Source: JAJFUV01 sp964561215
GTDB taxonomy: Bacteria; Acidobacteriota; Terriglobia; Bryobacterales; Bryobacteraceae
NCBI GenBank assembly: GCA_964561215.1
Contig: CAZLOS010000015.1
Location: 1-64,000 of the forward strand
Direction of reading: 5' to 3'
Length of the DNA: 64,000 nt
Each line of letters opens with the position of its first letter. The stretch's first letter is position 1. The notes beneath the pieces were generated by a model that was not told the DNA's origin, did no database searches, and saw only the letters and a list, made by a program, of their open reading frames with translations. A program made the translations under genes and the position numbers. Below, piece after piece: positions 16,774 to 24,990 of the stretch.

Positions 16774-18941
16774 TGCCCAGATTCATCTGGATTACGCTGT
16801 TGTGCGCCGGCTGTTTCGCTGCGGAGAAGGTCGATTTCAGCTATGCCTTCGCCCCACCGCACCGCATCGCAGTGGCGCGGCCCTCGGCCAGCGAAAAGAC
16901 GCTGCTCGATCTCGAGCCAGGTTCCCTTACGGCGGGCTGGACCTACGATGACTTGCGCCGCCTGCCCCTCGGCATCCTGAAGCCGCCGCGTACCGAGTGG
17001 CGCATTCGCATGCGTCCGCTTCTCGATGGGCAACCCTTCGCCTCCAGCAAGTGGACGCGCGGTGAGCGCTTCCTGCCCATGCTCGACAATCTCTACGAGC
17101 AACAGGCGGCGAGCGTGCGCCTGGAAGTGATCGGCGGCGCCAAGGCTGCCATCATCCGGGTCACTGTGCGCAACGCGGACGCGCGCCCGCACAAGGTGGC
17201 GGTCGAAGGCGAAGTGCGCAGCGGTTGGGTGGCGCACAATCCATCCTGGATCGAACCGGGCCGCGATCCCGATGCGCTGGTCGCCTGCCAGGGCGATCGG
17301 GCCGACCGCGTGCTCATGTTCAGCGTGGGCGCTGGATCCTATCCGACAGAGCGCATGAAGATCACGCCTACGTGGATGCTCGCTCCCGGCGAGACGCGCA
17401 CTGGCTGGATTGTGCGTCCCTATGAGGCCTATCAGGAGGATCTTGCTGCGTGGCGTCAGCGCAGTTGGCCGGGCGAGTTCGCCGCCGCCGTCAAAGAGTG
17501 GAGCGATCTGCTGGGGCGCGCCGCGCGCATCGACCTGCCCGACGCGGGCGTTCGAGACGCTTACTGCGCCGGACTCTCCGACCTGTTCATCATGCGCGAA
17601 CCGCAGGCTGGCGGATACATGGGCGGCATCCCCGGAACCGAAGGGTATCGTTCCCTGGGCGCATTCGAAGGGGCGCTCGCCGCCACCGCCCTCGATCAGG
17701 CCGGATTCCACGCCGAGGCCGCCGACGGCTTGCGCGTGCACATCGACATGCAGGAGCCCGACGGCAACTGGGCCGACCCACGGGCCTGGGGCCATCACAT
17801 GTGGGGCCTTTCAGGAATGAAGGCCTGGACCTCGATGGAACACTACCGGCTGACGGGAGATCGCGCGTACCTCGAAGCCCTCTATCCCCACATGCGTGCC
17901 AGTTCCCGCTGGCAGGAACTGCAGCGCCGCAAAACCCGTGTGCTGGTGAACGGCGCGCGCACGCCCGAGTACGGCCTGATGCCGCGCGGCATGGGCGACG
18001 GCGGCCTGATGCACGGCGACGACTATTTCGGCGTCTTCTACCCGCACAACATCCTCTCCGTCTTCGCCGACAAACTGTCGCTCGAAGCGGCCACGGAATT
18101 GGGCCGGAATGAGGACGTCGCCGAGTTGCGCCGGATTTACGAAACCGGCCTCGCGGATCTGCGCGCCTCTCTTGATGCCGGAGCCATCGAAGAGAACGGG
18201 TTCCGCTGGATTCCCGGCTCGCCGCGCGACACCGCGGGCAGCCGCTGGGGCGGGCTCTACGCGCTGTTCCCCGCGGGGCTGCTGCCGCCCGATCATCCGC
18301 TCATCACCGGGACGATTCGCAAACTGGAGCAATCCATCAGCGCCGGCGGGCAGCCCATCAACACCGGTTGGATGCGGGACGGCGCTTGGGTCGCCATCAC
18401 CCTCGACAATCTGGCGGAAGCGCTGCTGCTGCGGGGCGAAGCCGACCGCGCAGCCGCCTATCTCTACTCGACCCTGAACCACGGCACTCCGCTCTACAGT
18501 TGGTGCGAGGAGCGCGGCCAGGAAGCCGGCACGAAGAAGACCAGCGGCGACCGCCAGCACCTGTGGACCCCGCTCGCGGTGGCGCGCTACGTGCGCGATG
18601 TGCTGGTGTTCGAGCAGGATGACACGCTCCACCTGGCCGCCGGCACCGCCCGAAGCTGGCTCGAACAAGGCAAGTCAGTGGGTATTGCCGGAGCGCCCAC
18701 CCACTTCGGGAATGTAACGTACAGGATCATCTCCGATATCGAGAAGGGCGTAGCAAGAGCCGAAGTCACGCCGCCCACGCGAAAGGCTCCGAAAGCCATC
18801 GTCCTGCACCTCCGCCACCCCGACCGGGCAACACTGAAGAGCGTCAAGGTGAACGGAAAGCCCTGGACGGATTTCGACCCGAAACAGGAGATCGTGCGGC
18901 TGCCAGGCATGGGTGTAACTCACTTAGAGGCGAACTACTGA
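16770..18941 (+). CDS. six-hairpin glycosidase-like secreted protein
   Basis: The 723-residue protein has a signal peptide (PRFIWITLLCAGCFAAEK). A beta-rich N-terminal half of about 240 residues is followed by an alpha/alpha-barrel segment with repeated motifs such as GAFEGALAATALDQAGF, MQEPDGNWADPRAWGHHMWG and GMKAWTSMEHYRLTGDRAYLEALYP, typical of the six-hairpin glycosidase superfamily (GH78/GH63/GH95-like). A C-terminal beta domain closes it. I cannot assign a GH family. The ATG overlaps the sulfatase stop (ATGA), so the two are translationally coupled and probably act on the same substrate. Confidence 0.65.
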   Translation: MMPRFIWITLLCAGCFAAEKVDFSYAFAPPHRIAVARPSASEKTLLDLEPGSLTAGWTYDDLRRLPLGILKPPRTEWRIRMRPLLDGQPFASSKWTRGERFLPMLDNLYEQQAASVRLEVIGGAKAAIIRVTVRNADARPHKVAVEGEVRSGWVAHNPSWIEPGRDPDALVACQGDRADRVLMFSVGAGSYPTERMKITPTWMLAPGETRTGWIVRPYEAYQEDLAAWRQRSWPGEFAAAVKEWSDLLGRAARIDLPDAGVRDAYCAGLSDLFIMREPQAGGYMGGIPGTEGYRSLGAFEGALAATALDQAGFHAEAADGLRVHIDMQEPDGNWADPRAWGHHMWGLSGMKAWTSMEHYRLTGDRAYLEALYPHMRASSRWQELQRRKTRVLVNGARTPEYGLMPRGMGDGGLMHGDDYFGVFYPHNILSVFADKLSLEAATELGRNEDVAELRRIYETGLADLRASLDAGAIEENGFRWIPGSPRDTAGSRWGGLYALFPAGLLPPDHPLITGTIRKLEQSISAGGQPINTGWMRDGAWVAITLDNLAEALLLRGEADRAAAYLYSTLNHGTPLYSWCEERGQEAGTKKTSGDRQHLWTPLAVARYVRDVLVFEQDDTLHLAAGTARSWLEQGKSVGIAGAPTHFGNVTYRIISDIEKGVARAEVTPPTRKAPKAIVLHLRHPDRATLKSVKVNGKPWTDFDPKQEIVRLPGMGVTHLEANY

Positions 18942-18992
18942 TGGTCCTGTCCAATCGAGGAACCGAATTGCGGCTCGAACTCCAATACACTA

Positions 18993-19019
18993 CGGGGCTC
19001 CCCACTCCAGGGAGCCCCG
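18993..19019. terminator. hairpin between convergent genes (no clear T tract)
   Basis: CGGGGCTCCC (18993-19002) pairs perfectly with GGGAGCCCCG (19010-19019) across a seven-base loop. It lies between the convergent glycosidase and lipoprotein genes and would serve both. Neither strand has an obvious U-run, so termination efficiency is uncertain. Confidence 0.5.
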
Positions 19020-19042
19020 CCTGCATCACCTATAGCCGCAAC

Positions 19043-19345
19043 TTACCGCCAGTACCCCTCGATCCACACGTAGCCGCCACCCCGGTGTTCCCGGTAGCCT
19101 GGCATCCAAACCATACCCGGGCGCGGCGGCCTCATCCAGCGTCCTTCCACCCACTTGTAGCGGTGTCCAGTCCACCGGTGATAGCCGGGAACCCAGACGC
19201 GTCCCCCATCATGGCCATACATCATCGCCTCCCTCGGCGGCGGTGGAGGCGGAGGCGGACCAAAACGGCTGTATCCGCGTGCCGCGCACCCTGCCGTCGT
19301 GGCGAGCGCGAGAGCCACAACCCCGATCCCGAAGTATCTCTTCAT
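19043..19345 (-). CDS. lipoprotein with WXXGXW-type repeats
   Basis: The 100-residue product begins with MKRYFGIGVVALALATTAGC, a lipoprotein signal whose lipobox gives Cys20 as the acylated residue. A run of eight prolines follows, then three repeats of the pattern VWVPGYHRW / KWVEGRWMRP / VWIEGYW that match the WXXGXW repeat family found in envelope proteins. GGAGG lies seven bases before the chosen ATG at 19345; a longer frame upstream lacks such support. The role is unknown; the proline run plus aromatic repeats suggest a cell-wall or outer-membrane spacer. Confidence 0.8.
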   Translation of the reverse strand: MKRYFGIGVVALALATTAGCAARGYSRFGPPPPPPPPREAMMYGHDGGRVWVPGYHRWTGHRYKWVEGRWMRPPRPGMVWMPGYREHRGGGYVWIEGYWR

Positions 19346-19456
19346 TTCCGGCCTCCGTTCCGTCCCAACTGGACTCGTTCCGTTTATATGCACTTGCCGT
19401 GCCAGAAGCGAACCCGTTGATAATGCGGGTCCGACGCCGCAGCGCGGCTTCGCTTC

Positions 19457-19475
19457 TGGTGGTCCAAAACCACCA
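19457..19475. promoter_or_regulatory. inverted repeat between divergent genes
   Basis: TGGTGGT (19457-19463) and ACCACCA (19469-19475) form a perfect seven-base inverted repeat with a five-base spacer in the 203-bp region between the lipoprotein and DinB genes. It could be an operator or a small hairpin. Confidence 0.25.
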
Positions 19476-19548
19476 CGCCGCTTGCCTTCCACCGGCACCG
19501 GACGTAAACTTGTTTCGCCGTACCATTTCTTGCGAGGGGAGCCTGCTC

Positions 19549-20073
19549 ATGAATTGGACCCAACTCCTGAAAGCGGAAATTGAGGTTACTTACTCCACTG
19601 CTGACAAGCTGATGGATAAGATCGATGCCGATGGCCTCGATTGGAAACCCGCCACCGGCAGCAATTGGATGACCGTCGGCCAGTTGCTGAAACACCTCAC
19701 CAACTCCTGCGGCGCCGGCTGCAAAGGTTTTGTCACCGGCGATTGGGGGATGCCCGAGGGCATGAAGGTGGAAGACCTGCCTCCGGAGGAGATGCTGCCG
19801 CCGGCCGAAAAACTGCCCACGATCGGCAGTGTCGCGGAAGCCAAGGAACTACTGGCCCAGGACAAGGCACTGGCCCTCCAGATGGTCGACCAGGCCGGCG
19901 AACTCAACCTGTCTATCAAGCAGATGGCCGCCCCTTGGGCGCCCCAGGAGAAGTACCCCCTCGGCCGACACCTGCTGCAGATGGTCAGGCACCTCAACCT
20001 GCACAAGGCGCAGCTGTTCTACTATCTCAAGCTTCAGAACAAGCCCGTCAACACTGTGGACCTCTGGGGCTGA
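19549..20073 (+). CDS. DinB-like (four-helix) protein
   Basis: The 174-residue protein has the DinB/DfsB-like four-helix pattern: LLKAEIEVTYSTADKLMDKI as helix one, LDWKPATGSNWMTVGQLLKHL with the typical histidine after the first loop, and a C-terminal helix with LLQMVRHLNLHKAQLFYYLK carrying the paired histidines of the metal site. Members are metal-binding proteins, some thiol S-transferases; the activity here is unknown. The ATG at 19549 follows GAGGGGA. It is separated by 36 bases from the oxidoreductase gene, with a promoter-like sequence in between. Confidence 0.75.
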   Translation: MNWTQLLKAEIEVTYSTADKLMDKIDADGLDWKPATGSNWMTVGQLLKHLTNSCGAGCKGFVTGDWGMPEGMKVEDLPPEEMLPPAEKLPTIGSVAEAKELLAQDKALALQMVDQAGELNLSIKQMAAPWAPQEKYPLGRHLLQMVRHLNLHKAQLFYYLKLQNKPVNTVDLWG

Positions 20074-20093
20074 TCACCGCTGCTTTGAGCGGC

Positions 20094-20122
20094 TATACAA
20101 TGGTGCATCATGATGCACCATT
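20094..20122 (+). promoter_or_regulatory. -10 box and perfect 24-bp palindrome spanning a start codon
   Basis: TATACA (20094-20099) is followed by a perfect palindrome at 20099-20122: the left arm AATGGTGCATCA is exactly complementary to the right arm TGATGCACCATT. The start codon of the oxidoreductase (20110) lies at the centre. It could be a repressor operator, or an RNA hairpin that hides the start. No Shine-Dalgarno sequence precedes the ATG. Confidence 0.5.
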
Positions 20123-21411
20123 ACACTGTTCTGCCGCGCAGAAGCTTCCTCCAGGCCGCCTCGGCCGCCGTCCTTGCTCCAGACGCCTTGCGCGCCGGAG
20201 AAAAACCGGTGCGCGTCGGCGTGATCGGAGCGGGCGGCCGCGGTACGGGACTGCTCGGCGTCCTGCTGACCATCCCAGGCGTAGAAGTGCCCGCCGTCTG
20301 CGACGTCAACGAGAAGAACCTCACTCGCGCGCAGGCGCTGGCAGAGAAGCGCACCGGCAAGCGCCCCGAGCCTTACGGGCGCAACGAGCGCGATTACCGG
20401 CGCCTCCTCGAACGCCCGGATCTCGACGCGGTAGTCATCGCGGCGCCTTGGGAGTGGCACACACCCATGGCCACCGACGCCATGAAGGCCGGCAAGTATG
20501 CCGCCGTCGAGGTGCCCTGCGCGCTCTCGATCGAGGAGTGCTGGCAACTGGTGGACACCCGCGAAAAGACCGGCGTGCCCTGCATGATGCTCGAAAACTG
20601 GAGCTTCCGGCGCGACAACCTGGCGGTCCTCAACATGATCCGCCAGGGCCTGTTCGGCGAAATGGTGCACTGCCATTGCGCGCACTCGCACGACTGCATC
20701 GACCACTGGTTCTGGGATAAGGATGGCAACGAACGCTGGCCTGCCAAGTACCTCGTCAACTTCAACCGCGATCAGTATCCCACGCACAGCCTCGGCCCCG
20801 TGCTGAGTTGGCTGGACATCAACTGCGGCGACGCCTTCGCGACGCTCACCTCCACCGCCACCGATTCGCGCGGTATCAACGCCCTGTTCGCCCGCAAATT
20901 CGGTCCCAACCACCCGCTCGCCGTCAAGAAGTACAAGCAGGGCGACATCGTCACGTCGGTGGTGCGTACGCATAAGGGTAAGTCCATCGTCGTCAACTAC
21001 GACATGCAGCTGCCGCGGCCGTACGACAACCGCTGGATGGCGCAGGGCACCCTCGGCGTCTACGAAGAGGACCGCGCCGTGCTTTATATCACGGGCCGCA
21101 GCCCCAAGTACCACGAGTGGGAACCGTTCGCCCCTTACCAGGAGAAGTACGAGCACCCGTGGTGGAAGGCGTTTCTCGCCGAAGCCTCCAAACATTCGCA
21201 TAGCGGAACCGATTATCTGGAACTGGTGAAATTCATCGATGCCGTTCGCGCCAAGACGGAAACGCCCATCGACGTCTACGACTCCGTCACGATGAGTTCG
21301 GTGGTGGCCCTGAGCGGGCAGTCCATCGCTCGCGGCGGCGCTCCGGTGGAGTGCCCGGACTTCACCCGCGGACGCTGGCGCGCCCGCAAACCTACGTTCG
21401 CCGTGGCGTAA
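20110..21411 (+). CDS. Tat-exported Gfo/Idh/MocA family oxidoreductase
   Basis: The 433-residue protein starts with a twin-arginine signal (LPRRSFLQAASAAVLAPDA), then the NAD(P)-binding Rossmann motif VGVIGAGGRGTG and a GFO/IDH/MocA C-terminal domain. The EVPCALSIEECW segment contains the usual strand after the Rossmann fold, with P-C-A in place of the frequent K-P motif. Exported members of this family act on sugars or glycosides with tightly bound NAD(P). The start lies inside a 24-bp palindrome; a second ATG follows in frame at 20113. The substrate is unknown; sugar modification is likely given the family. Confidence 0.88.
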   Translation: MMHHYTVLPRRSFLQAASAAVLAPDALRAGEKPVRVGVIGAGGRGTGLLGVLLTIPGVEVPAVCDVNEKNLTRAQALAEKRTGKRPEPYGRNERDYRRLLERPDLDAVVIAAPWEWHTPMATDAMKAGKYAAVEVPCALSIEECWQLVDTREKTGVPCMMLENWSFRRDNLAVLNMIRQGLFGEMVHCHCAHSHDCIDHWFWDKDGNERWPAKYLVNFNRDQYPTHSLGPVLSWLDINCGDAFATLTSTATDSRGINALFARKFGPNHPLAVKKYKQGDIVTSVVRTHKGKSIVVNYDMQLPRPYDNRWMAQGTLGVYEEDRAVLYITGRSPKYHEWEPFAPYQEKYEHPWWKAFLAEASKHSHSGTDYLELVKFIDAVRAKTETPIDVYDSVTMSSVVALSGQSIARGGAPVECPDFTRGRWRARKPTFAVA

Positions 21412-21415
21412 AAGC

Positions 21416-21421
21416 TATAAT
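21416..21421 (+). promoter_or_regulatory. consensus -10 box for the phosphofructokinase gene
   Basis: TATAAT at 21416-21421 is a perfect -10 hexamer, just after the oxidoreductase stop and 35 bases before the pfk ATG. The -35 (TACGTT at 21393-21398, 17-bp spacer) is weak. Confidence 0.5.
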
Positions 21422-21456
21422 TAAGAGGATTCATTCACAAACTATCAGGAGCATGC

Positions 21457-22647
21457 ATGGCAACTAGACGCATCGGTATCCTTACCGGCGGCGGCGACGT
21501 CCCCGGCCTGAATACCGTTATCCAGAACGTAACCTATCGCGGAATCGAGCACGGCTTCGAAGTCGTGGGCATCCGGCGCGGATGGGAAGGACTCACCCAC
21601 GTCAACCTGGACGACCCCGCCAGCAAGGCCCATTACATCCTGCCGCTGACCAAGGAAGTTACACGCACCATCGACCGCACCGGCGGCACCTTCCTCCACA
21701 CCAGCCGCACCAATCCGCAGAAGATGAAGAGCCTGCCCGAGCACCTGGCCGGCCAGACATTCCCGCAGAAGGAAAGCACCAAGAAGGGCGTTACTTCGAC
21801 CGTTTTCGACGTCACTTCGGAGGTGCTCAAGAATCTGGAGAAACTCGGCATCGACTATCTGGTCGCCATCGGCGGCGACGACACCCTCAGCTATGCCTCG
21901 CGGCTCGACAGGGAAGGCTTCCGCGTCATCGCCGTTCCCAAGACCATGGACAACGACGTTCAGAACACCGAGTACTGCATCGGGTTCTCGACCGCCATTA
22001 CCCGCGCCGCGGACGCCATCCAGCGCCAGCGCACCACCGTCGGTTCGCACGAGCGCGTCGGCATTTTCCGCGTCTTCGGCCGCGACGCCGGCCACACCGC
22101 TCTCTACACCGCTTACATCACCGGTATCCGCTGCGCCATCCCCGAGCACAAGTTCAACCTCGAACGGATGATCGAACTGCTGATCAAGGATAAGAAGGAG
22201 AATCCCAGCAACTATTCGATCGTCGTTCTCAGCGAGGGCGCCGAGTGGGAAGGCTACCAGATGCGTGAGTACGGCGAGGCGGACGCGTACGGTCACCGCA
22301 AGAAAGCTAGCGTTGCGGAGGACCTGGGCGAAGAAGTCAAGCACCGCACCAAGGAAGAGACTGTCATCAGCGACTTGACTTACGAGTTGCGCAGCGGCTC
22401 GCCGGACTTCGTCGACAAGCTGGTCGCCGGCACCTTTGGCAACATGGCGTTCGAGAGCATTCTGGCAAACCGGAGCAATATGATGACCGCCATCGTCGGC
22501 GGCTGCTTCGAAATGATGCCGATCCCGGACCCGAAGCGCGGGCCGCGCAACGTGGATGTCGCCAAGATGTACGACACGACCGAATGCCGGCCGAATTACT
22601 CCAACAAGTTCGGCATGCCGATTTTCTTGACGCGAGTCGAAAAGTAG
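21457..22647 (+). CDS. 6-phosphofructokinase, pyrophosphate-type residues
   Basis: The 396-residue enzyme phosphorylates fructose 6-phosphate in glycolysis. It has the PFK fold: ILTGGGDVPGLN phosphoryl-donor loop, IGGDDTLS with Asp141-Asp142, and PKTMDND with Lys162 and the catalytic base Asp165. In ATP-dependent PFK the second position of GGDG and the second of PGTIDND are glycines; Asp and Lys at these sites are the recognised markers of pyrophosphate dependence. So it is predicted to use PPi and be reversible, which needs assay. The ATG at 21457 follows AGGAG. A 9-bp hairpin after the stop probably terminates the transcript. Confidence 0.88.
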   Translation: MATRRIGILTGGGDVPGLNTVIQNVTYRGIEHGFEVVGIRRGWEGLTHVNLDDPASKAHYILPLTKEVTRTIDRTGGTFLHTSRTNPQKMKSLPEHLAGQTFPQKESTKKGVTSTVFDVTSEVLKNLEKLGIDYLVAIGGDDTLSYASRLDREGFRVIAVPKTMDNDVQNTEYCIGFSTAITRAADAIQRQRTTVGSHERVGIFRVFGRDAGHTALYTAYITGIRCAIPEHKFNLERMIELLIKDKKENPSNYSIVVLSEGAEWEGYQMREYGEADAYGHRKKASVAEDLGEEVKHRTKEETVISDLTYELRSGSPDFVDKLVAGTFGNMAFESILANRSNMMTAIVGGCFEMMPIPDPKRGPRNVDVAKMYDTTECRPNYSNKFGMPIFLTRVEK

Positions 22648-22683
22648 GTGTTCCGGTTCGACGGACTTTTTAAATCACGAAAG

Positions 22684-22703
22684 ACGGCCCGACCTCGGGC
22701 CGT
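22684..22703 (+). terminator. hairpin after the phosphofructokinase gene, cut by the N gap
   Basis: ACGGCCCGA (22684-22692) pairs perfectly with TCGGGCCGT (22695-22703) across a two-base CC. The T tract expected next would fall in the N run at 22704-22713, so the terminator is probable but incomplete. Confidence 0.6.
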
Positions 22704-22713
22704 NNNNNNNNNN
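22704..22713. other. assembly gap (10 N)
   Basis: Ten N mark a scaffold join of unknown true length directly after a strong GC hairpin. Coding sequence for the following methyltransferase is open on the right edge, so its start is lost in the gap. Confidence 0.98.
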
Positions 22714-23299
22714 GCGGGAGATCCGCCGTTCGTTTAACGAGGCCGCTCGTGACGATGAGCATTTCCCCTCCACCATCGATCCGCGCATCTATCATGTCAA
22801 GCTGCTGGTGGAGTTCCTGGGCGGCCTCGATCAAAAGCGCGTGCTGGACGCCGGATGCGGCAAAGGGCGGTTTGCGCGCATCCTGAAGGAACGCCATCCG
22901 CCGGCCACCGTCTGTTGCATGGACATAGCCGAGGCCATGCTGCGCGTGGTCCCCGCGGGACTCGAACGCACGGCTGGCTCGTTGATCGCCCTCCCTTTCC
23001 GGGACGCCGCCTTCGATGCCGCCTACGCGATCGAGTCCCTCGAGCACGCCGTCGACATCGAAACCGCCGTCGCCGAGCTGTGCCGCGTGGTTAAGCCCGG
23101 CGGGCGCGTTTTCGTCATCGATAAGAACGCCCGCCAATGGGGACGCCTGGAAACGCCGCACTGGGAGAAATGGTTCCGCCGCCGCGAACTCGAAAAGCTC
23201 CTCCGGCGCCACTGCCGCCAGGTGTCCAGCCGCTTCATTTCCTACTGGGAAGATGTCGAGCCGGACGGCCTCTTTCTGGCGTGGCTGGCCGTCAAATAG
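22714..23299 (+). CDS. class I SAM-dependent methyltransferase, 5' end missing in the gap
   Basis: The frame is open from the edge of the N run (codons for R-E-I-R-R-S-F-N-E-A-A) through to the stop at 23299, about 195 residues. SAM-binding motif I is VLDAGCGKGRFARIL; an acidic motif II lies near CMDIAEAML, and ALPFRDAAFDAAYAIESLEH is a Methyltransf_11-type motif. The conserved protein reading upstream of the first internal GTG (22808) shows that this GTG is not the true start. The downstream stop is 48 bases from the TIGR00300 gene. The substrate is unknown; the short C-terminal half resembles lipid or glycan methyltransferases. Confidence 0.8.
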
Positions 23300-23347
23300 G
23301 TAAGCTGAAAGAAGAGCGGGGCGCCTGCCCCGGATCAAGGTAAGCCC

Positions 23348-24589
23348 ATGACTACTGAAACCCAAGCCCTTCCCTTCCAGGAGACCGTCGAGGCCAAGGG
23401 TCATCTGATCGACTCCCACATCATGGAGAAGATCTTCGATGCCGTGGTGGCCTCGAACGGCCGCTTCGAGGTTGAACGCTTCAAAATCGGCCGCACCAAT
23501 GAAGACGCCTCCCACCTGCGTTTGAAAATAGAGGCTCCCACGGCCCCCAAGATGCAGGAGATGCTCTCGCACCTGCTTGGTTTGGGCTGCGTTCCGGTGG
23601 ACTCCAGCGACGCCGGGCTCTATGCGGTCGAGCGGGACCGCTGCGCCCCGGAGAACTTCTACTCCACCACCAACCACCGCACTGAGATACGCCACGGCGG
23701 CCGCTGGATCCCCGTCGAAAACCAGCGCATGGACTCGCTCGTTGTGGTCACCGACGGCCATGCGTACTGCCGGTTGCTGCGCGACATCCGCGCGGGCGAC
23801 AAGGTTGTTGTGAACATGCGCGGGATCCGCGTCGTTCCCGAAGCCAAGGAACGCGACCGGCTCTCGCACGCTTTCTCCTTCATGAGCAGCGGCATTTCCA
23901 GCGAGCGCCAGGTGGATACCGCCGTGCGGCAGACCGCCGCCCTGGTCCGCGAGGTGCGCGCGGCCGGGAAGCGAGTGATCGCGGTGGCCGGACCCGTAGT
24001 GGTCCACACGGGCGGCGCCGTGGCGCTGGCGACAATGATCCGTAAGCATTTCGTCAATGCCGTGCTCAGCGGCAACGCCCTCGGCGTGCATGATATCGAA
24101 GCTTCCATGTTCGGCACCTCGCTCGGCGTCCGGCTGGCTGATGGCCGCCAGCAGGAACACGGTCACCGCAATCACATGCGCGCCATCAATGCCATCTATA
24201 ATGCGGGCGGCGTGGCCCAGGCCGTAGCCTCCGGTAAACTCACCAGCGGGATTCTTTTTGAGTGCGTTCGCAATAAGGTGCCGTTTGTCCTCGCCGGAAG
24301 CCTCCGGGACGACGGCCCACTGCCGGAAACCGTCACCGACATGTGCCAGGCCCAGACGCAATACGCCGCCCAGCTCAAGGATGCGGGCCTGGTATTGTGC
24401 CTGGGTTCCATGCTACACTCCATCGCCGTCGGCAATATGCTGCCGAGTTGGGTGAGAATCGTTTGCGTGGACATCAATCCGGCGGTGGCCACCAAGGTGA
24501 GCGACCGCGGCACAGGACAAGCCGTGGGCGTGGTCACCGACGTGGGTTTGTTTCTCGATTTGCTGGCGAAAACACTGGTTGAAGGATGA
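23348..24589 (+). CDS. TIGR00300 family protein (LOR/SDH conserved region), possible ornithine cyclodeaminase
   Basis: The 413-residue protein matches the TIGR00300 family. The N-terminal ~100 residues form the LOR/SDH conserved region (VEAKGHLIDSHIMEKIFD, EVERFKIGRTNEDASHLRL), followed by a Rossmann-like half with VAGPVVVHTGGA and CLGSMLHSIAVGNMLPS. Archaeal homologues and the C-terminal half of cyanobacterial AgrE have been linked to ornithine cyclodeaminase (ornithine to proline plus ammonia); applying that here is inference. The stop overlaps the queF ATG by four bases, so the two are cotranslated, although no pathway link is obvious. Confidence 0.75.
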   Translation: MTTETQALPFQETVEAKGHLIDSHIMEKIFDAVVASNGRFEVERFKIGRTNEDASHLRLKIEAPTAPKMQEMLSHLLGLGCVPVDSSDAGLYAVERDRCAPENFYSTTNHRTEIRHGGRWIPVENQRMDSLVVVTDGHAYCRLLRDIRAGDKVVVNMRGIRVVPEAKERDRLSHAFSFMSSGISSERQVDTAVRQTAALVREVRAAGKRVIAVAGPVVVHTGGAVALATMIRKHFVNAVLSGNALGVHDIEASMFGTSLGVRLADGRQQEHGHRNHMRAINAIYNAGGVAQAVASGKLTSGILFECVRNKVPFVLAGSLRDDGPLPETVTDMCQAQTQYAAQLKDAGLVLCLGSMLHSIAVGNMLPSWVRIVCVDINPAVATKVSDRGTGQAVGVVTDVGLFLDLLAKTLVEG

Positions 24590-24990
24590 ACGGGAAGAGA
24601 GCTTACACCGAACAGCACGCGCGCGCCGGCGTCGACGCCGACCTGCCATCGATCGACGTTTGGGAGAATCAGTATCCAGGATACGAGATCGAGATAGAAA
24701 TGCCCGAATTTACCTCGGTCTGCCCCAAAACCGGCCTCCCCGATCACGGAACCATCCGGATCTCTTACATGCCGGATCGGTGGTGCCTGGAGCTCAAGTC
24801 GCTCAAGATGTACATGATCGCCTACCGCAGCCTGGGCATCTTCCAGGAGAATGCGGTAAACCGGTTCCTGCGCGACATCGTGACCGCGGCCAAGCCCGTC
24901 TCGGCTACCGTTACCGGCGAGTTTGCGCCGCGCGGAGGCGTGTTCACGCGCATCACCGCGAGTTGGAGCAAGAAACGTGGCCACCGCTGA
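24586..24990 (+). CDS. queF: NADPH-dependent 7-cyano-7-deazaguanine reductase QueF
   Basis: The 134-residue product is the short (unimodular) QueF that reduces preQ0 to preQ1 in queuosine biosynthesis. It carries the T-fold motif FTSVCPKTGLPDHG with catalytic Cys46, and the NADPH-binding QueF signature ELKSLKMYMIAYR. Length fits the YkvM/QueF-I subfamily. It overlaps the upstream TIGR00300 gene (ATGA) and the downstream methyltransferase start by 14 bases. Other queuosine genes (queC, queD, queE) are not in this window. Confidence 0.95.
   Translation: MNGKRAYTEQHARAGVDADLPSIDVWENQYPGYEIEIEMPEFTSVCPKTGLPDHGTIRISYMPDRWCLELKSLKMYMIAYRSLGIFQENAVNRFLRDIVTAAKPVSATVTGEFAPRGGVFTRITASWSKKRGHR

Noticed and set aside
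22808..23299. GTG at 22808 as the start of the methyltransferase
   Set aside because: In-frame, protein-like sequence continues upstream to the gap edge, so the gene is truncated by the N run rather than starting here.
22670..24361. Minus-strand open frame running across the N gap
   Set aside because: It depends on reading through undefined bases and is antisense to a methyltransferase and the TIGR00300 gene, both with clear motifs.
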